IMG/VR virus record: IMGVR_UViG_3300023174_003623 | Location: 1 to 64,000 of that record | Length of the DNA: 64,000 nt | Origin: a virus | Reading direction: 5' to 3' (one strand) | Shown: piece by piece, positions 1 to 7,088 of the stretch | Layout of the letters: every line of letters starts with the position of its first letter | Numbering within the stretch: position 1 is the first letter of the stretch | Made by a program: the position numbers and the translations under genes | Notes under the pieces: model-generated | What the model saw: the letters and a program-made list of their open reading frames with translations, nothing else | What the model was told of the DNA's origin: nothing | The model's database searches: none

Positions 1-118
1 GGCGGGGCATGCTTGACCTGGGGGGGGGGGGGGTACTTAAAAGTTTTTGCAGTTTTCGATCTGGTTCCATGGCGGCTAGCATCCCACCCCTATAAGCACC
101 GTAGAAAAAGATTGCCAT

Positions 119-238
119 GGGTCTCAAAAAAATTCGCCAGTAAAAAAAATGGCCCAAAAGCGAAGTCAAAATAAAGATTCGCAGGGGGTTCAAAAAAATT
201 CCGGGCTAAAAAAAATCATCTGAAAGTGAAGTGATTTC
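119..238. repeat. Two imperfect direct repeats, 66-bp period
   Basis: TCAAAAAAATTC occurs at 124-135 and 190-201, TAAAAAAAAT at 141-150 and 207-216, and GAAGT follows in both copies, all offset by exactly 66 bases. The bases between these blocks differ. The pair lies directly upstream of the sigma70 promoter at 241, so a protein-binding role is possible, but no function can be read from the sequence. Confidence 0.6.
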
Positions 239-240
239 TA

Positions 241-269
241 TTGACAGGGTATAAGAGTGTCTGTATAAT
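241..269 (+). promoter_or_regulatory. Sigma70-type promoter, full consensus
   Basis: TTGACA at 241-246 and TATAAT at 264-269 are separated by 17 bases. Both boxes match the host sigma70 consensus exactly. It points at the gene starting at 333 and probably drives the run of genes to 3897 early in infection. Confidence 0.8.
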
Positions 270-297
270 GCCTATGTGCTTTATCATATACTTAAAT

Positions 298-305
298 AAT
301 AAATA
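298..305 (+). promoter_or_regulatory. Possible late promoter (AATAAATA)
   Basis: AATAAATA lies 27 bases before the ATG at 333. T4-like phages use TATAAATA or a close variant as the -10 element for gp55-dependent late transcription. The same 27-base gap is seen at 15716-15723 ahead of another putative head protein. The motif is common by chance in AT-rich DNA, so this is weak. Confidence 0.3.
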
Positions 306-332
306 GCATATAATAATCTATAGAGTATTCTT

Positions 333-1220
333 ATGATAACAACCTTTAAAACCTTTATTGAACATATAATAGTAGAGAATCTTGCACCTACTTTACAGAG
401 AATCATTCAGAATCCTAAGCCAGCTAGAGCAAAGCAGGATGCATTAGCTCAAGAGATACGTCGTCTTGGTTCCATTGGTGAGAGGACTGGTATTGAGGGT
501 AACATGCCTAAAGGTTCATCAAGAGCTTATTTACAACATGCGACTCCTGAGAATGTGACTGTTGATGGTCATAAGACAAAGATGAAGGTTGGTACAAAGG
601 TTGCTATTCGTTCTGTATTGGATAGGTATCATAGGGGTGATAAAAGTCTTGGTGAGATGCAGAATATAACGGAGAATGGCGATCATTTTGTTAATAAGTC
701 TTATCGGATATTGACTAAAAATCCTCATACGGGAGATTATACTACCAATCATGAGCGCGGTATTTTGCCTCCTTTGATTAGTCATGATGAGGAAAATCAT
801 CAATCTTCAACGGTAGGGCATGTAAGAGATATAAAAGATCCAGAGTTTAAAAAGCTAACAAAGACTCAGACATTCTTTTCTATGGATACTGATTTTCCTA
901 AAGGCATTTCGCATAGAGATTTTTCGGATGCTTTAAATCGTCGTTATGATAGAAACAATGGTAGGTATTGGGAAAAGAGTCCTGAACGAGAAGCGCAGTT
1001 AGATAAGATTGACGAGCATCCATTGGTTCAGAAGTTTCATGACTACCACGATATGACTGGGCATCCTACTCACGATCTTGCACAAATTAAGAACTTAGGT
1101 GTATTTGAGCATCCTGTGACTGGTGAGGCTCATATTGTAGCGAGAGATCATGGATATGGTACTGATGTCATGCACGCCTATTCAATGGCTCGTAGAATCA
1201 ATAATCAGGGATATAGGTAG
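333..1220 (+). CDS. Unknown phage protein, possible internal head protein
   Basis: I do not recognise the family. The 295-residue product is hydrophilic and rich in His, Asp and Lys, with no membrane segment. Its N-terminus (MITTFKTFIEH, with IVE soon after) resembles the short capsid-targeting leaders of T4 internal proteins, which gp21 protease removes after Glu. The genes at 15751 and 17998 start in a similar way. It is first in a run with four tandem paralogues that begin 6 bases after its stop, and it sits behind a consensus promoter and a possible late promoter. Packaging into the head is an inference from the leader and the neighbours. Confidence 0.75.
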   Translation: MITTFKTFIEHIIVENLAPTLQRIIQNPKPARAKQDALAQEIRRLGSIGERTGIEGNMPKGSSRAYLQHATPENVTVDGHKTKMKVGTKVAIRSVLDRYHRGDKSLGEMQNITENGDHFVNKSYRILTKNPHTGDYTTNHERGILPPLISHDEENHQSSTVGHVRDIKDPEFKKLTKTQTFFSMDTDFPKGISHRDFSDALNRRYDRNNGRYWEKSPEREAQLDKIDEHPLVQKFHDYHDMTGHPTHDLAQIKNLGVFEHPVTGEAHIVARDHGYGTDVMHAYSMARRINNQGYR

Positions 1221-1225
1221 ACGTA

Positions 1226-1906
1226 ATGAACAAGGTAGAATTATATGCCTCTTTTATTAGTGATCAAGTAGCTTTGAATGAAGTATTTGGTGGTCATGAT
1301 GTAGGCTATTCGTATGTAAATGATACTAGACCTACTGGCATTCCTAATCATCACTATTATAACATAAAACTTCCTGATAACGCTCAGGATGCGACAGTTG
1401 AAATATATCATCATAAAAAAATTGATAGTCCTGCCACAGCTACTGTAGGTTTTACGATGCCTAGAGTGGGTTATGGGTTATCTCCTGAAGCAAAGAAAAC
1501 TTATGATAAAACCTTTGACGATCATGTAGCGAAGGGAAACGACCATTACGATGCACATGGTGAGGCTGTTAGGGCTGTTGATAAAGCGCATGGTGAAGAT
1601 GAAGCAGACAAAGCGGATAATGGGTTTACTGGTGGGAATACAAGCACTAGAGCATATAATTCATCCCGCCATAATTACCGTATATTTTCTACTATATCTA
1701 AGATTATGAATGAGCATGGTAAGAATCATCCTGAGATTAAGCACTTTGCATTTTCTTCTTCAGGAGATTTTAAATCGAGAGGTGATTTATATCATCTACT
1801 TGCCAAAAAGAATGGTGGTGAGGTGCATATTGACCACAATCAATATTCTCCTTCTTATGGTGAGAAGTATTACACTATACCCAATCCTCATTATAAGGGA
1901 GAATGA
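1226..1906 (+). CDS. Tandem paralogue 1 of 4, putative internal head protein
   Basis: A 226-residue protein of unknown function, first of four tandem copies. The copies share the N-terminus (MNKVELYASFISDQVALNE here, followed by FGG) and a C-terminal block with FSTI, then HxK, then FSSSGD, then R-x-x-LY and KxGG. The middle diverges. LNE at residues 17-19 fits the (L/I)xE cleavage rule of T4 gp21 protease, so a removable leader is possible. The C-terminal block loosely resembles motifs of acetyltransferase-like folds, which is too weak to assign. The stop overlaps an unused ATG, and the next gene really begins at 1909. Confidence 0.8.
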   Translation: MNKVELYASFISDQVALNEVFGGHDVGYSYVNDTRPTGIPNHHYYNIKLPDNAQDATVEIYHHKKIDSPATATVGFTMPRVGYGLSPEAKKTYDKTFDDHVAKGNDHYDAHGEAVRAVDKAHGEDEADKADNGFTGGNTSTRAYNSSRHNYRIFSTISKIMNEHGKNHPEIKHFAFSSSGDFKSRGDLYHLLAKKNGGEVHIDHNQYSPSYGEKYYTIPNPHYKGE

Positions 1907-2000
1907 GAATGAACAAAGTAGAATTATATGCCTCCTTTATTAGCGATCAGGTTTATCTGAATGAAATGTTTGGTGGAAGAGATAAAGGGTATCCGTATAA
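1874..2000 (+). repeat. Gene-junction direct repeat, copy A
   Basis: A near-identical 127-base block covers the end of one paralogue, its ribosome-binding site and the start of the next. Copy B is at 2518-2644, offset by 644 bases. The start part recurs at 3208-3300. Recombination between copies would delete or add one complete gene in frame. Confidence 0.8.
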
Positions 2001-2556
2001 GGAAAAACCGATCAAAAGTAAGGATACCTATGGATATAATATAGATCTCCCTGATAATGTTAGCTCAGCAGGTGTTGGTATTATGCATGGTCTTAATACT
2101 GCCCATGTAGCTTTTTCAATGCCAAAAGCTGGTTATGGTATATCTCCTGAAGCAAAAAAGACTTATCATGAAGTTTATGATCAACATTTAAGCCAGCATG
2201 GAGATAAGACAGATGCTCATATTGCTGCGACTCAAGCTGTTTTACATAAGCATAGTGCAGCAGATGCAAAGTTAGCGAATGATGCGCTACAAAGTGGATC
2301 TACAATTACAAGACCAAATAACTCAGCACATCATAATTATAGTATATTTTCTACTATGAAGAAGATTATGGATGAGCATGGTAAGAAATATCCTGATATT
2401 AAACAGTTTATGTACACTTCTTCTGGAGATTCTGATAACAGAGGTAGGGTATATAGTCATTTTGCTCAAAAGAATGGTGGTACAACAAATTTTGAATCTG
2501 ATGGCGATGTAAATTATACTATACCTAATCCTCATTATAAGGGAGAATCAAAATGA
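1909..2556 (+). CDS. Tandem paralogue 2 of 4, putative internal head protein
   Basis: A 215-residue second copy in the paralogue array. I chose ATG 1909 over 1903 because AAGGGAGA at 1895-1902 is 6 bases before 1909 but touches 1903. The N-terminus has the shared leader ending in LNE, then MFGG, and the C-terminus has FSTM, HGKK, YTSSGD and KNGG. The middle is shorter and more Ala- and His-rich than in copy 1. Its stop overlaps the next start (ATGA), so the copies are probably translated together. Confidence 0.8.
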   Translation: MNKVELYASFISDQVYLNEMFGGRDKGYPYKEKPIKSKDTYGYNIDLPDNVSSAGVGIMHGLNTAHVAFSMPKAGYGISPEAKKTYHEVYDQHLSQHGDKTDAHIAATQAVLHKHSAADAKLANDALQSGSTITRPNNSAHHNYSIFSTMKKIMDEHGKKYPDIKQFMYTSSGDSDNRGRVYSHFAQKNGGTTNFESDGDVNYTIPNPHYKGESK

Positions 2557-2644
2557 ACAAAATAGATTTGTATGCCTCCTTTATTAGCGATCAGGTTTAT
2601 CTGGATGAAATGTTTGGTGGAAGAGATAAAGGGTATCCGTATAA
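2518..2644 (+). repeat. Gene-junction direct repeat, copy B
   Basis: This is the second copy of the 127-base block described at 1874-2000. It spans the end of paralogue 2, the AAGGGAGA ribosome-binding site and the first 30 or so codons of paralogue 3. Only scattered single-base differences from copy A are visible, which points to recent duplication or gene conversion. Confidence 0.8.
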
Positions 2645-3203
2645 AGATTTAGGCCCAGATGAAGAGTATAAAGAAGACCACCATTATGCTTTCGATATAC
2701 CTGACAATGCTGGAAAGGGTAAAGTTAAAATTACGGCAGAAGGGGATGGTACTCATCATGTAAACTTTACTGTTCCATCAAAGGGTTATGGGTTATCTCC
2801 TGAAGCAAAGAAAACATATGATAAAGAATATGATAAACAGATTTCTTTAGGTAATGAACATTTTGATGCCCATCTTAGTGCAGTTAAACAAGTTTATGCT
2901 AAGCACGGAGAAGATGAAGGTCAAAAAGCACGGGATTCTTTTAGTTCTTCAGTAAACAGAGGAGAAGATCCGCTTGCATCTAAACACAATTATGCTATAA
3001 TGTCTACTGTAGGTAAAATTCTTCGTGATCATGCTAAGAATCATCCAGAAGTTTCTCATTATAGATTTTCTTCTTCGGGAGATGTTAACTCAAGAGACGA
3101 TCTATATGATTTTATTACCCAAAAAGAGGGTGGCACAACGGAAACTATGCCTTCGTATGGAAAAACTAAATATAAACAATATACCATACCAGTAAAGAGA
3201 TAA
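2553..3203 (+). CDS. Tandem paralogue 3 of 4, putative internal head protein
   Basis: A 216-residue third copy. ATG 2553 follows AAGGGAGA (2539-2546) by 6 bases. The N-terminus MNKIDLYASFISDQVYLDE and the following MFGGRDKGYPYK are nearly the same as in copy 2 at the DNA level. The C-terminal FSSSGDVNSR and KEGGT block is kept, while residues 35-80 differ from the other copies. No family is recognised. LDE at 17-19 is a possible gp21-type cleavage site. Confidence 0.8.
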   Translation: MNKIDLYASFISDQVYLDEMFGGRDKGYPYKDLGPDEEYKEDHHYAFDIPDNAGKGKVKITAEGDGTHHVNFTVPSKGYGLSPEAKKTYDKEYDKQISLGNEHFDAHLSAVKQVYAKHGEDEGQKARDSFSSSVNRGEDPLASKHNYAIMSTVGKILRDHAKNHPEVSHYRFSSSGDVNSRDDLYDFITQKEGGTTETMPSYGKTKYKQYTIPVKR

Positions 3204-3207
3204 TTAT

Positions 3208-3897
3208 ATGAACAAAATAGATTTGTATGCCTCTTTTATTAGCGATCAGGTTCATCTAGATGAAATGTTTGGTGGTAGAGATAAAGGGTATTCGTATGAT
3301 AAAATGAAAGAGCACCCTGATGATTTAGATCATATGTATCGTATTCATACGGGATCAGTATTTCCTGCTGTGCTTTATATTAATCATGACGAAAATACTA
3401 AAAATGCTGATGTTTCTTTTGTTACAGCAAAAGATCCCTCTAAAGTACATCACCATGTAAATGATGATAAAGTAGAAACTCAAAGAAGAGAAATGACTCC
3501 AGAAGAAAAGACTACGTTTATCAATGCTTATAAAGATAGTATGAAAAAAAATCCTACAGAATATATGGAACATCATTTTGGACTAGCTAATCATGCGCTT
3601 TATTTAAAACATAACATTACTATTCCTCACCCATATTATGATACAGAACAGACTCCTGCATTAGCAAAACACGCTACTAGATTATTTTCTACTATAGGCG
3701 ATATCTTAAAGAAACATGCAAAGAAATATGATGTTAATAATTATGAATATATGGGAGAAGGTGATTCTCGCAATAGCCTATATAATCGTATAGCAGCAAG
3801 GTTTGGTGGTAAAAAAGGAGAAACATCAAGTCCAACTGTCCATGGTAACTCATACACTCAATATTCAATTCCGGCTGGTGTTAAAAAACAAAAATAA
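3208..3897 (+). CDS. Tandem paralogue 4 of 4, putative internal head protein
   Basis: A 229-residue copy and the most diverged. It keeps MNKIDLYASFISDQVHLDE and MFGGRDKGY at the start and LFSTIGDILKKHAKK, GDSRNSLYNR and FGGKKG near the end. FSSSGD has decayed to MGEGD. The middle 120 residues have no similarity that I can see to copies 1-3. It starts 4 bases after copy 3 without a strong ribosome-binding site, and closes the array before the sugar island. Confidence 0.75.
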   Translation: MNKIDLYASFISDQVHLDEMFGGRDKGYSYDKMKEHPDDLDHMYRIHTGSVFPAVLYINHDENTKNADVSFVTAKDPSKVHHHVNDDKVETQRREMTPEEKTTFINAYKDSMKKNPTEYMEHHFGLANHALYLKHNITIPHPYYDTEQTPALAKHATRLFSTIGDILKKHAKKYDVNNYEYMGEGDSRNSLYNRIAARFGGKKGETSSPTVHGNSYTQYSIPAGVKKQK

Positions 3898-3912
3898 AAG
3901 GTAAATTATATT

Positions 3913-4584
3913 ATGAATATAATGCAAATAAGTTTAAATAATGAAATCTATCAACCTTTAGCAGACATTACTGCTAATAATAAAATGTTATATTGTGAGA
4001 AACATGGGTATCGTTTTTTCAATAAAACTAGTGGATTTACTTATAACAATACCATAAGTGATTTGGGATTTGAAAAAATTAAGATAATATTAGATCTTTT
4101 TGAAAAAATGCCCGATTTAGATTGGATACATTGGACTGGTTGTGATACAATGGTGACGAACTTTAATATCAGACTAGAAGACATCATTGATGAAGAATAT
4201 CATATGATAGTTTGTGTTGATGGAAATGGTATCAACGCAGATAGTTTTTTAATTAAAAATAGTCGTGTAGGTCGAGGTTTAATGCAATGGATACTCGATA
4301 ATATCGACACTTATAGAAATCATTGTTGGCTTGAACAACAGGCTATGATAGACTTTTATTTCAAGAATCCTCTTGGTAAAGATATAATTAAAATATTACC
4401 TCAAAGGGTAATGAATAGTTATTTACATGATTTATATCCACACGCAAAAGGTAAATATAATGTAGATAAAACTGGAAATAATGCTGAATGGGCAAAGGGC
4501 GATTTTATTTTACATTTACCCGCATTACCTCTACAGACAAGAATTGATGTTATGAAAGAATATGTAAATAAGGTGACACTATGA
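3913..4584 (+). CDS. Glycosyltransferase, GT34-like
   Basis: A 223-residue protein resembling the GT34 (GMA12/MNN10) galactosyl- or mannosyltransferase family with a GT-A fold. Residues 71-83 (WIHWTGCDTMVTN) correspond to the strand and metal-binding DxD-like site, with a single Asp. INADSFLIKNS is the usual acceptor-loop region, EQQAMIDF follows, and GDFILHLPALP near the C-terminus matches the GDF-x-x-H motif. It overlaps the next gene by 4 bases and is the first gene of the sugar island, so it probably adds a sugar to the host surface or to a phage structure. The donor is unknown. Confidence 0.75.
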   Translation: MNIMQISLNNEIYQPLADITANNKMLYCEKHGYRFFNKTSGFTYNNTISDLGFEKIKIILDLFEKMPDLDWIHWTGCDTMVTNFNIRLEDIIDEEYHMIVCVDGNGINADSFLIKNSRVGRGLMQWILDNIDTYRNHCWLEQQAMIDFYFKNPLGKDIIKILPQRVMNSYLHDLYPHAKGKYNVDKTGNNAEWAKGDFILHLPALPLQTRIDVMKEYVNKVTL

Positions 4585-5885
4585 AAGATGTATATGATTT
4601 GGTAAATTCCTATAAGAAAGATAAAACTTGGATTGCAGGACAAGATTTTGTTCCTTATGCTGGTCCCTTTTTTGATGAAAAAGAACAAATTGCAGCCATT
4701 GAGTGCATTCTTGATGGATGGTTAGTTATGGGTAAGAAGTCAATGGCTTTTGAAAGAAATTTTCCTAAGCAATTTGAAAAGACGCATGGAATCTTGACTA
4801 ACTCTGGTTCTTCTTCTAATCTTCTTATGATGTCTGCGTTGACTAGTAAGACGTTTGGGTGGCCTAAAGGGACTAAGGTATTGATGCCTATTGCTGGATT
4901 TCCTACAACACTAAACCCTACATTACAGGTTGGGTTTGAACCTGTGTTTGTTGATATTGAAATTGATAGTTTGAATCTAGATATTGATAAGGTCGAGCAG
5001 GTATTGCTTAAAAATAAAGATATCAAGATTATTACGTTCGCCCATGTATTGGGTAATCCGCCAAACATGGATCGATTGATGGATTTAGTTCATCATTATC
5101 GTTTAATTTTACTTGAAGACTGTTGTGATGCTCTTGGAAGTACTTACAATGATAAGCCACTAGGATCTTTTGGTATGATGGCAAGTTGTTCTTTCTATCC
5201 TGCACACCATATGACGATGGGTGAGGGTGGATTTGTAGCCTGTTCAGATCCTGTAACTGAAGATGTGCTTAGAAGTTTCCGAGAATGGGGTCGTGGTTGT
5301 TATTGTGTTGGTCCAGAAGCTAATAAATTGAAGTGTGGTACCTGTAAGAAGCGGTTTTCTAACTGGGTTCCTTCAATGCCTAATGAAATTTTCGATCATA
5401 AGTTCATTTATAATGAAATTGGATACAATTTAAAGCCTATTGAATTACAGGCAGCAATGGGATTGGAACAAATTAAAAAATTACCTGAAATTCATGCGTT
5501 ACGTCGTCGAAATTATAGTCTTTTGATGAAAATTTATGAAAAATATGAAGAATTCTTTCATCTTCCAAGGGCTACAAAAGGTGCGAATCCAAGTTGGTTT
5601 GCTTTTCCGTTGACAATTCGTAAGGGTGCGCCATTTACTCGTACTCAGATCGTGGATTTTTTGGAAAATCACTTGATTCAGACTCGACCATACTTTGCGG
5701 GTAACATTATGCTACAGCCTGCGTATAGTCATTTGATGAATCAGGACGAAGCAAGAGATAATTTTCCTGTTGCAACTCATACAATGACTCATTCTTTTTT
5801 CCATGGCACCAGTCCTGTGATTACGGAAGAGCAAATTAAGTATATTGGTGAATGTGTAGATAAGTTTTTATCGCAATTTATTTAA
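4581..5885 (+). CDS. rfbH: RfbH/E1-like sugar 3-dehydratase (PLP, Fe-S)
   Basis: A 434-residue member of the DegT/DnrJ/EryC1/StrS fold. The PLP-binding Lys of aminotransferases is replaced by His: SFYPAHHMTMGEGG at residues 204-217. This is typical of 3-dehydratases. C182-X57-C240-X-C242 followed by C252 and C255 resembles the [2Fe-2S] motif of E1 (CDP-4-keto-6-deoxyglucose 3-dehydrase), and KRFSNW and FDHKFIYNEIGYNLKP match the E1 family. Such enzymes remove the 3-OH of an NDP-4-keto-6-deoxyhexose on the way to 3,6-dideoxyhexoses. E1 also needs a reductase partner, which I do not see in the window and which the host may supply. The sugar nucleotide used here is inferred from the family. Confidence 0.88.
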   Translation: MKDVYDLVNSYKKDKTWIAGQDFVPYAGPFFDEKEQIAAIECILDGWLVMGKKSMAFERNFPKQFEKTHGILTNSGSSSNLLMMSALTSKTFGWPKGTKVLMPIAGFPTTLNPTLQVGFEPVFVDIEIDSLNLDIDKVEQVLLKNKDIKIITFAHVLGNPPNMDRLMDLVHHYRLILLEDCCDALGSTYNDKPLGSFGMMASCSFYPAHHMTMGEGGFVACSDPVTEDVLRSFREWGRGCYCVGPEANKLKCGTCKKRFSNWVPSMPNEIFDHKFIYNEIGYNLKPIELQAAMGLEQIKKLPEIHALRRRNYSLLMKIYEKYEEFFHLPRATKGANPSWFAFPLTIRKGAPFTRTQIVDFLENHLIQTRPYFAGNIMLQPAYSHLMNQDEARDNFPVATHTMTHSFFHGTSPVITEEQIKYIGECVDKFLSQFI

Positions 5886-5897
5886 AGGTGATTGAAT

Positions 5898-6704
5898 ATG
5901 AATAATAAAGAATTCAAGTGTGTTGATATTCTTACCAATATGATCGAGAATTATGGTCTGATTGGTATCAAGACTTCTTTTGAGGATGAAGGTGCTCTTT
6001 TTAATGATACTATTCGTTTAAAAGAAATCTGTAATCAGGCGCAGACTAAACTTGTTCTGAAGATTGGTGGTCCAGAAGCCATTCGCGATATTAAAGATGC
6101 TTTGATTATCGGTGTCAAAGGTCTGGTTGCGCCTATGGTAGAGTCTGAGTTTGGTCTTAAAAAATTTATTCAATCTGCACATTCTCATATTCCATCTGAT
6201 GTTCTTTCTTCACTTCATCTTAATGTAAATTTAGAAACAATAACTGCCGCAGAACATGTAGAAGACATTCTGAGTATTCCTGAAGCTGAGTCTTTGTATG
6301 GGGTTACAGTAGGAAGAGTAGATCTAGTCTCTTCCATGAACAAAGATAGAACTTATGTAAATAGCGACGAAGTATATTCATTGGTGAAGACAGTGTTTGT
6401 AAAGGCGAAGAAGCGAGGACTTAAGTTATGTCTTGGTGGTGCAGTATCTGTAGAATCTTTGCCCTTTCTTAAACGATTGAATGAAGAGGGATTGTTGGAT
6501 AAGTTTGAGACACGATATGCTATTTACGATCCTGCAATTGCTCTAAAAAATTTACCAAAGGCTCTTGCTATGGGTCAGTCGTTTGAACTTGAATGGTTAC
6601 AGTGTAAGTATGAATATTATACTGCGCTAGCCAATCAAGACATAAATCGAATTCAAATGATAGAATCTCGTATGAATGAATCGAAGACGACAAAGACCAA
6701 ATGA
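5898..6704 (+). CDS. HpcH/HpaI aldolase-like protein
   Basis: A 268-residue protein like the HpcH/HpaI aldolase and citrate lyase beta family, a PEP/pyruvate-binding TIM barrel. Visible features are KLVLKIGGPEAIRD, VAPMVESEFGLKKF (the metal-binding Glu region), NLETITAAEHVEDI and VTVGRVDLVSS. The family cleaves or forms C-C bonds using pyruvate or acetyl donors. I chose ATG 5898 over the TTG at 5892 because AAAGGTG (5884-5890) is 7 bases upstream. It lies between RfbH and a pyruvate-type TPP enzyme, so a role in a branched or acid sugar is likely, but the substrate cannot be read. Confidence 0.75.
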   Translation: MNNKEFKCVDILTNMIENYGLIGIKTSFEDEGALFNDTIRLKEICNQAQTKLVLKIGGPEAIRDIKDALIIGVKGLVAPMVESEFGLKKFIQSAHSHIPSDVLSSLHLNVNLETITAAEHVEDILSIPEAESLYGVTVGRVDLVSSMNKDRTYVNSDEVYSLVKTVFVKAKKRGLKLCLGGAVSVESLPFLKRLNEEGLLDKFETRYAIYDPAIALKNLPKALAMGQSFELEWLQCKYEYYTALANQDINRIQMIESRMNESKTTKTK

Positions 6705-7087
6705 GTTATAATAAAAAGGTACTTGACGAAGAATCGCGAATTCTAGCTATAGATTTTGACGGAGTAATTCACACTAATCAATATGGATTTCATGACGGAA
6801 CAATCTATGGCACTCCAATTGCAGGTTCACTTGAATCTATTAAAGAACTAGCCAATTCATATGATTTAGTAATTTATACTGCAAAGGCGAAAAAAGATAG
6901 ACCGCTTGTTAATGGAAAGACGGGTACTGAGTTGGTATGGGAATGGCTCAAAAAATATAACATAGATATTTATATTAAGAATGTAACTGCTGAAAAACCA
7001 AGATGCATTTGCTATATAGATGATAAAGCTATTCGATTTGTTGACTGGCACCAAACTATGATCAATCTTAAACAAATTATAAAATAA
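6701..7087 (+). CDS. Small HAD-family phosphatase
   Basis: A 128-residue protein of the haloacid dehalogenase superfamily. Motif I is IDFDGVIHT with the nucleophile pair Asp18 and Asp20, VIYTAK fits motif II, and YIDDKAIRF fits the acidic motif IV. There is no large cap domain, so a small phosphorylated sugar or another accessible phosphate is a plausible substrate. It overlaps the aldolase-like gene by 4 bases and is followed after 1 base by the TPP enzyme, so these three probably work together. Confidence 0.75.
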   Translation: MSYNKKVLDEESRILAIDFDGVIHTNQYGFHDGTIYGTPIAGSLESIKELANSYDLVIYTAKAKKDRPLVNGKTGTELVWEWLKKYNIDIYIKNVTAEKPRCICYIDDKAIRFVDWHQTMINLKQIIK

Positions 7088-7088
7088 A

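Larger units (their letters stand above)
1..332. other. Non-coding leader region
   Basis: No convincing gene was found here. The first 40 bases are GC-rich and include 14 consecutive G (20-33), which is very unlike the AT-rich remainder. CCATGG occurs at about 67 and 115. Two direct repeats 66 bp apart follow (119-238), then a consensus sigma70 promoter (241-269) and a possible phage late promoter (298-305) ahead of the first gene. The region looks like an intergenic control region. The G run could also mark a contig edge or an assembly fault. Confidence 0.6.

Noticed and set aside
5892-5897. TTG start for the aldolase-like gene
   Set aside because: The ribosome-binding site at 5884-5890 is spaced correctly for ATG 5898 and too close to 5892.
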